A DNA stretch of 64,000 nt, from NCBI GenBank assembly GCA_031546845.1, contig JAVBJT010000030.1, forward strand, positions 1 to 64,000, read 5' to 3'. Both the position numbers and the translations under genes were made by a program. This document shows positions 18,182 through 27,088 of the stretch, one piece after another (the first letter of the stretch is position 1; each line of letters opens with the position of its first letter). The DNA comes from Azoarcus sp031546845. Its GTDB lineage: Bacteria; Pseudomonadota; Gammaproteobacteria; Burkholderiales; Rhodocyclaceae. A model generated the notes under the pieces. The model was given only the letters and a program-made list of their open reading frames with translations. It was not told the DNA's origin and ran no database searches.

Positions 18182-18835
18182 ATGAACATGAGGGCGCCGA
18201 TGCGCGAGCTTGCACACGAGGACTATCTCAAACTGCGCCAAGACGCGGAGGTGGTCGAGCGCGATGGTTTCGGCGACAAAGTGCTGCTACTGCCCGATGG
18301 CACCTACCTGAAGTTGTTCCGGCGCAAGCGCCTGCTGAGTTCGGCCCTGTTCTACCCCTACGCGCGGCGCTTTGCGGACAACGCCGGCGCGCTCGCACAG
18401 CGCGGCATCGCCTGCCCGGAGATGATCGGGCTGTACCGTATCGGCTCGATTGCGCGCGACGCGGTACATTACCGCCCGCTGGCGGGGCGTACGCTACGGC
18501 ACATCGTCAAGGCCGGTCCCGACGCCGCCGAGGCGGAAAAGCTGCGCCGCGCGCTTGGCGCTTTCGTTGCCCGGCTGCATGAACTTGGGGTGTATTTCCG
18601 CTCGTTGCACCTGGGCAACATCGTGCTCACGCCGGAAGGCGCGCTCGGCCTCATCGATGTTGCCGATCTCAGCGCCCGTGCCGGCGCGCTCGGCGCGCTG
18701 CGGCGCGCGCGCAATATGAAGCACCTGCTGCGCTACGCTGGCGAAAACGAGTGGATTACTTCTGGCGGTGTTTTTCTCGCGGCTTACGAGGCGGCGTCGA
18801 AGCGCGCCGCGGCCGGACTTTCGGCGGTGCGCTGA
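18182..18835 (+). CDS. LPS-kinase-like protein with altered catalytic loop
   Basis: A 217-residue kinase-fold protein. The ATP-site Lys segment is TYLKLFRRKRL and the metal segment is LIDVADL. The catalytic loop reads YFRSLHLGNIVL where active relatives have HGDLHxGN, so both the His and the catalytic Asp are replaced while the Asn remains. It may be a pseudokinase or use a different chemistry. Similar genes lie beside msbA in Pseudomonas core loci. An alternative start at 18173 would add three residues. A DxD transferase follows after 14 bases. Confidence 0.78.
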   Translation: MNMRAPMRELAHEDYLKLRQDAEVVERDGFGDKVLLLPDGTYLKLFRRKRLLSSALFYPYARRFADNAGALAQRGIACPEMIGLYRIGSIARDAVHYRPLAGRTLRHIVKAGPDAAEAEKLRRALGAFVARLHELGVYFRSLHLGNIVLTPEGALGLIDVADLSARAGALGALRRARNMKHLLRYAGENEWITSGGVFLAAYEAASKRAAAGLSAVR

Positions 18836-18849
18836 CGCGGCTTACTGCG

Positions 18850-19929
18850 ATGACTTCCCATACCGGCACTCTGCCCAATACCTTGCTGTATCTCGCCTAC
18901 GGCGCCGCCAGCTACCACCAGGAAGCGGTGTTTAGCATCGCCAGCGCGCTTGCGCGCTTGCGCGAAACGCCGGGCGAGGCGCTGGATATTGCCGTGTTCG
19001 CCGACGATCCCGCGCCGTACCGCGATCTTCCCGTGCGTGTTCTGCCCCTGGATGAGGCCATGCTGAAGAGCTGGCGCGGGCCGCACGGTTATGCCTTCCG
19101 CGCCAAGCACGTCGCTTTGCGCACAGTGTTGGCGGAGCGCGAACGCGTCGTGCTGATCGATACCGATACGTTTTTCCGTTGCTCGCCGCGTGTGCTGTTT
19201 GAGCGCATTCAGGTTGGCGCGCTGCTGTGCAACAAAATCGGCCCGCGCTACGGCGATGTTCGCGAGGCACCGCTTTACCGTGCGCTCGCTGCGCGCCTGC
19301 AGGCGCGCGGATTGGCGCCTGACGATTTGCCGCTGCTCAACTCCGGCGTTATCGGGCTCAATGCCGGCGATGCCGCCGTGCTCGATCAGGCCATCGTCTT
19401 GATGGACGAGCTTTTCCCCCTTGCCGGCGGTGCTTATACGCTGGAAGAATTCGTCCTCGCGGTCGCGCGCGGCGATAAGCGGCTGCGCCTTGCTGAGTGT
19501 CCGGACCTGATCCACCACTACTGGAGCCGCAAGCGGATTTTTCGCGCCAAGATTCTCGCTTGGCTGGAAAAGCACCGCCATGCGCCTGTCGGCGCGGCCG
19601 CGCTTGACGATACCTATGCGGTCAGCGACGCTTTGCCGCGCCCGCCGCGGTTTGCGCGGCTGCGCTTTCGGTTCGGCACCGCGCTGCTGCCACCCGCGCA
19701 GCGCCAGTTCGGCCGTGAGTTGCTATACGGCTGTTACCCTTACGCCAACGAATTCGATCGCGCCTGCGGCCCGGTATGGTGGGAAAAGGCGGTCGACAAT
19801 TTGCAGGAGCGCCATCCCGAGGCCGCCCCGGCGCACTGGCTGGAAAGCGGCGCGCTGTGCCGCCTGCTTGGCGACGATGCGGAGCGCATCCGCGCCCATC
19901 TGCGCGCGCGCGGCCTGCTTCGCTCATGA
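18850..19929 (+). CDS. Nucleotide-sugar transferase-like protein of the LPS locus
   Basis: A 359-residue soluble protein with VVLIDTDTFFRC, a DxD-type donor-binding site of GT-A-fold transferases, and LNSGVIGLNAGD, an acceptor-side pattern of GT8-like enzymes. A C-terminal region rich in Trp and Arg (HHYWSRKRIFRAK) would suit membrane association. I do not know the sugar or a precise family. It lies between the kinase-like gene and the O-antigen ligase, so a role in outer-core or surface glycan assembly is likely. Confidence 0.7.
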   Translation: MTSHTGTLPNTLLYLAYGAASYHQEAVFSIASALARLRETPGEALDIAVFADDPAPYRDLPVRVLPLDEAMLKSWRGPHGYAFRAKHVALRTVLAERERVVLIDTDTFFRCSPRVLFERIQVGALLCNKIGPRYGDVREAPLYRALAARLQARGLAPDDLPLLNSGVIGLNAGDAAVLDQAIVLMDELFPLAGGAYTLEEFVLAVARGDKRLRLAECPDLIHHYWSRKRIFRAKILAWLEKHRHAPVGAAALDDTYAVSDALPRPPRFARLRFRFGTALLPPAQRQFGRELLYGCYPYANEFDRACGPVWWEKAVDNLQERHPEAAPAHWLESGALCRLLGDDAERIRAHLRARGLLRS

Positions 19930-20019
19930 GGCGCGGGCCGAGGAACGGCGGATAGGGATTTTTTTGATGCTGGAAATGACAAACCTTCCCCACGGCGGAA
20001 TCGCCGCGAAACAGAGACG

Positions 20020-21267
20020 ATGAGCGCGCTCAAGCCGGATTGCGATGTATTGGCCGTCGAGGGCGGTGCCAGCTCTGGGGCGCGGGCTTCCTCGCCGCGC
20101 CTGCGTGCCGTTGCCTGGCTCGAAACGCGCATTCTGCCGCTCGGCTTGCTGGTGCTGTTCACCGGCATGCTGTGGGCCGGGGAACGGCCCGAATATCACG
20201 CGTTGTTTTACGCGTTGGTGGCATTCCCAGCTTTTCTGTTGTTGCTGATCAAGCGCGATGCGCGCGGCGCGTTGCTGAGTTCGCCGATCTTTTTGTCTTT
20301 TCTCGTCTTCGCCGCCTACGCGATGCTCAGCATCGCCTGGTCGGACACCGACAAGAGCCTGGGTTCGCTACTCAAGCGGCCGCTCTACATCGTGCTGCTG
20401 TTCGTCGCCGTCACACAGGTTGCGTTGGCTTGCGCGACCAGATTGATGCAGGTGATGCAACTGGCGACCGTCGTCGCTTGCCTGGTCGGCGTTATTTCGC
20501 TGGTACTGTTCTATAGCGGGCACGATGGCCGTTTCGAGGGCTATCGCGCGTTATCCAATCCCATTCTGACTGCGCACGTGTTCGGCTTTTTCATGGCGCT
20601 CTGCATCGCTTCCTGGGCTGTTGACGGTAGCGGCGGCCGGCCGTGGAAAGCGATTGCTTTTGTGTTGCTCGGCGCGGTCATCGTTGCCACCGGTTCGCGC
20701 GGTGGGCTTGCCGCGCTGGCCGCGGCCATCATGATGGCCGCGGTGCTGACCGACAACCGCCGCCGTCGTATCGTTGCGTGCGCCGGGTTGGCGGTTGGCG
20801 CCTTGCTGATCGCTTCGATGCCGGAGATCGTTACCCAGCGCGGCCTGTCGTTGCGGCCCGAGCTATGGGCCGCGACCCTGCGCGAGGTTAGCCTGCGCCC
20901 TTGGCTGGGTTATGGTTACGATGCTTACATCATGCTCGAAGTGCCGGGCGTGGCGGAGAAGTTTCCCAATCCGCACAACATGCTGCTGGCGGTATTGCGT
21001 CAGCAGGGCATCGTCGGTCTCGCGCTATGGCTGGGGATGTACGTTGCCACGCTGGTTTCCGCCTGGCGTTGCCGGCGCGATCCGGCGGTGCGGATTTGTG
21101 CCATCGTGCTCGTATCCGGCCTTGTTGCGAGCTGTACCGAAGGGATTTCGTATCTGTCGCGGCCCAAGGAGCACTGGTTCCTGCTCTGGATTCCATTCGC
21201 GCTGTTGGCCGCCGCGCTGATCCTGCATAAAGCCAGGCGCCAACGGGGAGAGCATGAGCGCCCCTGA
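20020..21267 (+). CDS. waaL: O-antigen ligase (WaaL, Wzy_C superfamily)
   Basis: A 415-residue integral membrane protein with about ten hydrophobic helices and one large periplasmic loop (about residues 265-330) containing RGLSLRPELW, GYGYDAYI and the conserved NPHNMLLAVLRQQG. These are WaaL/Wzy_C marks, including the catalytic-loop Arg and the His of NPHN. It joins O-polysaccharide from its lipid carrier to lipid A-core in the periplasm. A Wzy polymerase cannot be excluded, but the neighbours favour ligase. It overlaps the next gene by 14 bases. Confidence 0.85.
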   Translation: MSALKPDCDVLAVEGGASSGARASSPRLRAVAWLETRILPLGLLVLFTGMLWAGERPEYHALFYALVAFPAFLLLLIKRDARGALLSSPIFLSFLVFAAYAMLSIAWSDTDKSLGSLLKRPLYIVLLFVAVTQVALACATRLMQVMQLATVVACLVGVISLVLFYSGHDGRFEGYRALSNPILTAHVFGFFMALCIASWAVDGSGGRPWKAIAFVLLGAVIVATGSRGGLAALAAAIMMAAVLTDNRRRRIVACAGLAVGALLIASMPEIVTQRGLSLRPELWAATLREVSLRPWLGYGYDAYIMLEVPGVAEKFPNPHNMLLAVLRQQGIVGLALWLGMYVATLVSAWRCRRDPAVRICAIVLVSGLVASCTEGISYLSRPKEHWFLLWIPFALLAAALILHKARRQRGEHERP

Positions 21268-21919
21268 GCGGCCTCGCGCGGGCGGCCTTCTTGGTTGGTG
21301 GCGGGCGAGGCTCGCGCGGCGCGCGATTAAGCGCCTGCCCCGGTTTTTGCGCGGTCAGGCGAAATTCCGCGCGCGCTATCCCGAATACGAGATTGGCGTC
21401 GGCACTTACGGTTTGCCGACGGTGCACGACTGGAAGGAGGGCAGCACGCTGCGTATCGGTGCGTACACCTCGATCGCGGCGGATGTGCATATCTTTCTCG
21501 GCGGTCATCATCGCACCGACTGGGTGAGCAGCTACCCCTTCCCGGAGTTTGTCGACGAGGCGCGCGATATTCCGGATTACGGCGTCACGCGTGGCGATGT
21601 GACGATCGGCAACGACGTGTGGCTGGGCTCGGGGTGCACGATCCTGTCGGGCGTTACCGTCGGTGACGGCGCCGTGGTGGCCGCGCGCGCGGTGGTCGCG
21701 CGCGATGTCGAACCCTACGCCATTGTCGCCGGCAATCCCGCCCGTGTGGTGCGCTGGCGCTTCGATCCGCCCACGCGCGCGGCGCTGTTGGCGAGCGCAT
21801 GGTGGAACTGGCCGGAGACGGAAGTGCGCGGTGTCGTCAAGCTGCTGTGCGCGGGCGATACCGCCGCGTTTCTGGCTTACGCCGAGGGCCGCTGCGCACC
21901 GCCGGAGGATAAAACGTAG
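21254..21919 (+). CDS. CatB-like hexapeptide-repeat O-acetyltransferase
   Basis: A 221-residue left-handed beta-helix acetyltransferase. GGHHRTDWVSSYPFPEF is the catalytic-His segment of the xenobiotic/streptogramin acetyltransferase branch. Hexapeptide repeats follow (VTIGNDVWLGSGCTILSGV) and GNPARVVRWRF closes the domain. In a glycan locus it most likely acetylates a sugar or a sugar precursor. The start overlaps the end of waaL. Its 3' end overlaps by 43 bases with the convergent GT2 gene. Confidence 0.88.
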   Translation: MSAPERPRAGGLLGWWRARLARRAIKRLPRFLRGQAKFRARYPEYEIGVGTYGLPTVHDWKEGSTLRIGAYTSIAADVHIFLGGHHRTDWVSSYPFPEFVDEARDIPDYGVTRGDVTIGNDVWLGSGCTILSGVTVGDGAVVAARAVVARDVEPYAIVAGNPARVVRWRFDPPTRAALLASAWWNWPETEVRGVVKLLCAGDTAAFLAYAEGRCAPPEDKT

Positions 21920-22782
21920 CGCAGCACGCCGCGCAGGGTTTTGCCGTTCCATGCGCGCCACGGCAGTTGTTTGAGCAGATCGCGCGCGAGCGCCTTGTCG
22001 CGGTCGGCCGCCTTGACGAACAGTGAATTCAGCAAGCGGTTGCGCACGGCGTCGTAAGACGGGTGGTTGGCGTAATCGGCGTGGGTGCGCAGCAGGCTGT
22101 CGGCCATGAAGCGCAGATTCTTGTAGCTGTTGGTCGGGTGCTTGCGGTAGCGCGCCAGCAGTGCGCCGATGCGGTCGATGAAGTAGCCGGCATCGGTGAC
22201 GCGCAGCCAGATATACACATCCTCCAGGCGAATCTCCGGGTTGAAGCAGCCGACTTTTTCCAGCACCGTTTTGCGGAACATCAGTGTGGCGGTTGGCGGC
22301 ACCGGCTTGCGTTGCAGGAACACGTCGTCGAAATCCAGCCGTTGCGGTGCGATGTCGCGCTGTTTTTGTTCGCGCTCCGGGCAGGGTGTGCCGTCGGCGT
22401 CGATGGTCTCGATATTGCCGCCGCAGATGCCGACTTCGGGCTTGTCGGCCATGTAGGCCACCTGAATGGCGATGCGGTTGGGCAGCATGATGTCGTCCGA
22501 GCCGAAAGGCACGATCAGGCTGCCGCGCGCGCGCGCGATGGATTCGTTGAGCGTGCGCGTCAAACCCCGGTTCGACTGCGTGCGGAAGTCGAAGCCGTGT
22601 TCCTCTTGCAGGTGGCGAATGCGTTTGACGCTGTCGTCGCTGGAGCCGTCGTCGATCACCAGCAGTTCGATCGGCGCGTAAGTCTGCGCCAGCACACTGT
22701 TGATCGACGCCTCGATATAAGGCGCGTGATTGTACGAGGCGATGATGACAGTGACGAGAGGTTGGCTGGCGTCCGCTTGCAT
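21877..22782 (-). CDS. Family 2 glycosyltransferase
   Basis: A 301-residue GT2 enzyme. It opens with VTVIIASYNHAPYIEASINS and has VIDDGSSDDSVKRI and FGSDDIMLPNRI, the nucleotide and DxD sites; FRKTVLEKVGCF is the usual mid-domain segment. The start at 22782 (MQADASQP) is chosen because the frame upstream overlaps the next gene and shows no protein features. It is the last gene of a four-gene minus-strand transferase set that converges on waaL and the acetyltransferase. Confidence 0.92.
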   Translation of the reverse strand: MQADASQPLVTVIIASYNHAPYIEASINSVLAQTYAPIELLVIDDGSSDDSVKRIRHLQEEHGFDFRTQSNRGLTRTLNESIARARGSLIVPFGSDDIMLPNRIAIQVAYMADKPEVGICGGNIETIDADGTPCPEREQKQRDIAPQRLDFDDVFLQRKPVPPTATLMFRKTVLEKVGCFNPEIRLEDVYIWLRVTDAGYFIDRIGALLARYRKHPTNSYKNLRFMADSLLRTHADYANHPSYDAVRNRLLNSLFVKAADRDKALARDLLKQLPWRAWNGKTLRGVLRYVLSSGGAQRPSA

Positions 22783-22823
22783 GGGTGAAGCTCGTTGTAT
22801 CCGGTTCAAGTTCCAGGCGAAGT

Positions 22824-23783
22824 TTAAATCCGCAGGCCCAGGCGTAGGCGTCCCCACCAGCCAGGCCGCACGGCTGGCCGCAATGGGGGCGCCAGGGCTT
22901 TGGCGATCTGCTGGCCGATGAGATCGAAGCGGTATTTTCGCTCGACCAGAACCTGGCCGGCGGTGGCGATGGAATCGGCCAGTGTGGGATTGGCCCGCAG
23001 GTGCGCGAGCTTTTCCTGCAACTCGTCGATGTTTCGATAAAGCACGAGATTTTCCATGTCGACGAAGCCCAACGCCCGGTTTTCCGCCTCGCCTTGGTCG
23101 TAAGCGAACAGCACGCAGCCGCAGGCCATGGCCTCGAAATTCTTGATCATGTATTCGCCCATGCCCACATCGGCGCTGATGAAAAAGCGGATGCGGTTGA
23201 GCATGACCCGGTATTCGTCGCCGGAGTTTGTGCGCACCACGGTCAAATCCGGCTCGCGGCGGGAAACCGCCTCGAGCATGGCTTGGCGTTCGCGGTAGAT
23301 GTCGTTCTGGAGGCTGCCGACAAAACCCAGCTCGATATCGCGCTCGCTGCCGAGGTTGCGCAGCAGCGCCTGATCGTAGCCCTTTGGCACGAATACCGCG
23401 TCGACCCCCTCGCGGCGCAGGCGCTCGGTAATCTGGAATCCGGAACACATGACCCGCGCGGCCGGCAGACGCCGGTAGTGGGCGCTGAATTTGCCCTTGT
23501 ATTTGCACGGGAAATAGTTCTGCCAAGCGTCGTGTTCGAGGATGACGAGATTGGGCACGCTGCGGATGAACGAAACCTGACGGATTTCCTTTTTGAAGCG
23601 CAGAAAAAACAGAATGCGGTCGTAGCGTTCCACGTCGACCTCGTTGCGGAAATACGCCGCGAGGTTGGCCTGCTCCGTCGAATCCAGCCAGCGCAAATCA
23701 CAGTCCGTGTGTTCGGCGACGCCCATGTACAGGTGATCGAGAATGATGCGCTGTGTTTTTTGTACTAAGAACAGAACTTTCAT
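22824..23783 (-). CDS. Glycosyltransferase, CgeB/GT4-like
   Basis: A 319-residue protein with a GT-B C-terminal half: MGEYMIKNFEAMACGCVLFA is the donor-binding helix of group 1/CgeB-type transferases, followed by GFVDMENLVLYRNIDEL. The N-terminus MKVLFLVQKTQRIILDHLYMG is typical of the fold. Acceptor and sugar are unknown. It is the third gene of the minus-strand transferase operon, 43 bases after the preceding gene. Confidence 0.83.
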   Translation of the reverse strand: MKVLFLVQKTQRIILDHLYMGVAEHTDCDLRWLDSTEQANLAAYFRNEVDVERYDRILFFLRFKKEIRQVSFIRSVPNLVILEHDAWQNYFPCKYKGKFSAHYRRLPAARVMCSGFQITERLRREGVDAVFVPKGYDQALLRNLGSERDIELGFVGSLQNDIYRERQAMLEAVSRREPDLTVVRTNSGDEYRVMLNRIRFFISADVGMGEYMIKNFEAMACGCVLFAYDQGEAENRALGFVDMENLVLYRNIDELQEKLAHLRANPTLADSIATAGQVLVERKYRFDLIGQQIAKALAPPLRPAVRPGWWGRLRLGLRI

Positions 23784-23826
23784 TGCCGCCCTTTCGTAGA
23801 GGCGTCCCCCCTCTACCTTTACAGCG

Positions 23827-24729
23827 TTACAGCGGCGCGAAGCCGGCGGCCGATACTTGCCAGGCAGGGGCGCGCGCGATACGGGAATAATCGGTCAATG
23901 CTTCGGCGGGCAGGTTTTTCCAGTCACGTCCTTTCCACACCAGGAAGTGAACATACGGAAAAGCGCGTTCGCCGCAGCGGTCGTTGGTGAGCACGCCTTG
24001 GCGCCAGAACCAACGCTCGGGGAAATCGCGGCCGCCATCGATCCATGGCACTTTCGCCCCCGGGGTGCTGAACGCTTCGACGAACTCGGCGCGACGATAC
24101 CACGGGTTGAAAAAACGCAGCGGGCGCGCAAAGAACTCCGGCCAGTTTTTGCGGCGGATAAAGAGGCGGCTGAACGCGCCTTCGTCCAGCCCTTCGTGCG
24201 TGGGCGCTGACAGTCGGTGGCGCCAATCCGGCATCAACAGGAAGGCTTCGCGCATTTTCGACGTGTTGCGGACCAGGCAGCAGTGGCCGGAAATGCGCCG
24301 TTCGTGCGTCGAGAATAAATCTTTTTTCGCCAGCCGTTCGGCGTTGAACCACGCGCGCAGATCGCCGAACACCAGGTCGATGTCGCCAAAGGCCCAGAAA
24401 TCGTAGCCGTGCAAATCCTCTTCGTGTAGATAGCCCATCGCTGGCTTGAGATCGCAGAGCTTGTAGGGGTTTGGCGGCGCGAACGGAATGCCGAGCCGCT
24501 GCGCTACGCGTGCGCAGTAATCGGCATAGCCGGTGGCGACGACACGCACGTTCGGCGGGCAATCGGCCGGCTCGCCGCAATCGGAGAACAGCAGCCAATC
24601 CACCGTGGGGTTGGCGCGGCAACTGGCGAGAAAGAACGGAAACCAGAACGGCCACGTGCCGAAGTACGGAATGACGAAGCAGATGCTTGGTCCGGTATCG
24701 GTCGGATGGGGGCGTGGGGTGGAGTTCAT
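23827..24729 (-). CDS. GT-A-type glycosyltransferase with DxD motif (DUF6625-like)
   Basis: A 300-residue protein with ICFVIPYFGTWPFWFPFFLA near the N-terminus, WLLFSDCGE, KLCDLKPAMGYLH and the donor-site FGDIDLVFGDLRAWF. This layout matches a group of uncharacterised LPS and capsule transferases. It overlaps the upstream GT4 gene by four bases (ATGA), so the two are translationally coupled. Confidence 0.8.
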   Translation of the reverse strand: MNSTPRPHPTDTGPSICFVIPYFGTWPFWFPFFLASCRANPTVDWLLFSDCGEPADCPPNVRVVATGYADYCARVAQRLGIPFAPPNPYKLCDLKPAMGYLHEEDLHGYDFWAFGDIDLVFGDLRAWFNAERLAKKDLFSTHERRISGHCCLVRNTSKMREAFLLMPDWRHRLSAPTHEGLDEGAFSRLFIRRKNWPEFFARPLRFFNPWYRRAEFVEAFSTPGAKVPWIDGGRDFPERWFWRQGVLTNDRCGERAFPYVHFLVWKGRDWKNLPAEALTDYSRIARAPAWQVSAAGFAPL

Positions 24730-25859
24730 ACGCCGCCGCCCAGCGCGGCGGTAACCATCGGCAGCGAAAGGAAGCGCCGCCGCGCCGCTTCGTCGGAAAA
24801 GTGCGCATACAAGCGCTCAATGCCGCGCTCGGCCGTTGTCGTTCGCGCCTCCAGGGACAGGCCGGCATGGCGCACCATCAGACGAGCGAGGGCCTCCGCG
24901 TCGCCAAGTGGAAACAGCGCCTCGCGCTCGCTCACCACTTCCGGCGCGCCGCCACAGTCGGTGGCCACAATCGGCACGCCGGCGGCCATCGCTTCCAGCA
25001 GCACCATGCCGAAAGGCTCGTGATCGGAACTGAGCGCGAACAGATCGAATGCGGCGAACTCGCGCCGAGCCTGCGGCACCTGGCCGAGAAAGCGGACGCT
25101 GGCGGTAATACCGAGTTCGGCGGCAAGCGCGTGCAATTGCCGCTCCAGCCGCCCCTTGCCCAGCACCGCCAGCAGGGCACCGGGCGGCAAGTGGGGCAGG
25201 GCCTTGGCGAAGGCCTTGAGCAGCGTGGCTTGATCCTTGTCCGGATGCAGGCGGCCGACGTTGCCGACGACGAACGCATCCAGCGGCAGACCCAGCACCG
25301 CGCGCGCCTGCTCGCGCGGCTTCACCTCCGCGCGCAGACGGTCCACGTCGATGCGGTTGTGCAGGGTTTCGATTCGCTCGGCCGGCCACGACGGCAGCCC
25401 TTTGCGCAAGTCGTCGCGGATCGCGTCCGAAACACCGAGCAACGCCAGCCGCTCGCGGAACAGGCGCGCGAACAGCCGGTGCGACAGCCGCTCGTAATCG
25501 CCGAAGGCGTGATGCACGCCGATCACCGGCAGGCGCGTCGCCCAGCACGAGATGTAGATGGGCTTGAAGCGGTGGGCGACGATGAGCCGGATATCCCGCT
25601 CGGCCACAATCCGGCGCAGTGCGCGCATGGCATCGAGCTTGAGCCCACGCACGTCACGCCCGTCGTAGCCGAGAAAGATCACCTCGTCGGAGGCCGAACC
25701 TTCGATGGCCTCCGGGGTGGAGGGGTCGGTGAGATAGACCGTGGTGACCTTGTAGGGCGTATCCCGGAACAGCGCCGCGTACTGCCGGGCTACGTCGAGG
25801 AATGGGCCGTAGTGGCAGTGACAGAATTGGAGAATGCGTGCGTTGGTCAGACTCGTCAT
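24726..25859 (-). CDS. Family 4 glycosyltransferase
   Basis: A 377-residue GT-B enzyme. VGNVGRLHPDKDQATLLKAF and SSDHEPFGMVLLEAMAAGVP (the E(x)7E donor motif) place it in GT4. I start at 25859 (MTSLTNARI) with GAGAG upstream; in-frame ATGs at 25913 and 25955 give extensions without sequence character. It is the first gene of the four-gene minus-strand transferase operon, so its promoter should lie in 25860-26118. Confidence 0.9.
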   Translation of the reverse strand: MTSLTNARILQFCHCHYGPFLDVARQYAALFRDTPYKVTTVYLTDPSTPEAIEGSASDEVIFLGYDGRDVRGLKLDAMRALRRIVAERDIRLIVAHRFKPIYISCWATRLPVIGVHHAFGDYERLSHRLFARLFRERLALLGVSDAIRDDLRKGLPSWPAERIETLHNRIDVDRLRAEVKPREQARAVLGLPLDAFVVGNVGRLHPDKDQATLLKAFAKALPHLPPGALLAVLGKGRLERQLHALAAELGITASVRFLGQVPQARREFAAFDLFALSSDHEPFGMVLLEAMAAGVPIVATDCGGAPEVVSEREALFPLGDAEALARLMVRHAGLSLEARTTTAERGIERLYAHFSDEAARRRFLSLPMVTAALGGGV

Positions 25860-26118
25860 CGTGCAATCTCTCGCCCGGCTCGATACGGGCATAGGTGTTT
25901 CTGTTGAATTCATGACGTTGAAGTTGAGGGGCGGATGGGTAAAGCCCGTCTGCACAGTATCCCTCTCGATGTCATGTTATTAAACCGATAATCAAATAGG
26001 CTCTTAGCTTTTGAAAAGGGCAGCCTCATGACACAGCAAGCGGCGTAGTGGTTTATAAATATGCGATAAGCAAATCATGGCTTATTTGATTGTTGAGCGG
26101 ATAAAACGGGAAACGACG
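25860..26118. other. AT-rich spacer between the transferase operon and the NYN gene
   Basis: No gene seen. Composition falls sharply to AT-rich from about 25960. AATCAAATA at 25990-25998 has its exact inverted copy at 26083-26091. A second small stem pairs ATAAGC 26066-26071 with GCTTAT 26080-26085. These may be terminator or promoter elements or the edge of an inserted segment. Confidence 0.4.
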
Positions 26119-26928
26119 CTAATTTTCTTGTGCTCGGACGTATAAGACTTTGGCACCTGAGCCTGGCATCAATCTTTCTTCAAGTTGAAAAATGTCGTTT
26201 TTAGCTCTAACGAGATCGCTAAGTTTCCTGAATCCGTAGAGTCTTGAATCGAAATCAGGCTGCAATTTTGTCAAATAACTTCCAAATGTTCCAAGATGAG
26301 CCCACCCAGTGTCGTCGCTCGCTTTCTCTAAGGCTTCGAGAACAAATGTACGGGGAAAAACTTGCTGAGGTTCTATCTCGGTTGTGTGGGAGGTGGGAGT
26401 AGAAACAGGTGATTCTATTGCTGTGCTTGGCGATACTGCGCCAATGCTAGGCTGAATGGCCCGTAGGACTTCTGTGAATAGAAATTTGTGACATGCATTG
26501 CGGAATGCTTCTGGAGTTTTTTGTTCTCCAAAACCGAAAACAGTTAAGCCTTCCTCGCGTATTCGCAGAGCAAGCCCCGTGAAGTCACTGTCACTCGATA
26601 CTAAGCAAAAGCCGTCGAACCGTCGCGTGTACAGAAGGTCCATTGCGTCGATGATCAATGTGCTATCAGTTGCATTCTTTCCACTCGTATACGCGAACTG
26701 TTGCACCGGTTTTATAGCGTACTTGTTAAGCACTTTCTTCCACTGCGCACTAGTGGGCGACGTGAAATCGCCATAGATACGTTTAACAGTTGCCTCGCCA
26801 AAACGAGCTATTTCGGCAAGCAATCCTTCAATAACCGCTGCTTGTGCGTTATCAGCATCAATAAGAACCGCGAGGCGAAGCGTTGGTCCTTCTGTTTCGA
26901 TTTTTGCAACAAGCTTTGGATTAATCAT
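26119..26928 (-). CDS. NYN-domain ribonuclease-like protein with C-terminal LOTUS/OST-HTH domain
   Basis: A 269-residue protein. The NYN (PIN-like) domain spans about 17-155 with its acidic residues in VLIDADNAQ, IYGDF, DSTLIIDAMDLLY and VSSDSDFTGLA. A Ser/Thr-rich linker follows, then a LOTUS/OST-HTH domain (about 190-262; GWAHLGTFGSYL, SRLYGFRKLSDLV) of the kind that binds RNA. Predicted role: metal-dependent RNA cleavage or RNA binding. Codon use is strikingly AT-rich compared with both neighbours, a sign of acquisition. It has no functional link to the LPS genes around it. Confidence 0.88.
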   Translation of the reverse strand: MINPKLVAKIETEGPTLRLAVLIDADNAQAAVIEGLLAEIARFGEATVKRIYGDFTSPTSAQWKKVLNKYAIKPVQQFAYTSGKNATDSTLIIDAMDLLYTRRFDGFCLVSSDSDFTGLALRIREEGLTVFGFGEQKTPEAFRNACHKFLFTEVLRAIQPSIGAVSPSTAIESPVSTPTSHTTEIEPQQVFPRTFVLEALEKASDDTGWAHLGTFGSYLTKLQPDFDSRLYGFRKLSDLVRAKNDIFQLEERLMPGSGAKVLYVRAQEN

Positions 26929-27088
26929 GTCGAGTTTTGTTTTCTAACTAGATTTAGATCACGAATATAGCGAGCAGGGGGCGCTGAAAAGACAATGATT
27001 TATTACGCTCTTTGCCGCGTCCTAGAAGTAAAGAAAGACCAAGCATCCCGTTTGGCCAAATCCAGAGTTCTTCAGATTGGCCCATCTT

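Noticed and set aside
25990..26091. 9-base inverted repeats as ends of a mobile element
   Set aside because: They enclose only about 85 bases, have no target duplication that I can see, and there is no transposase.
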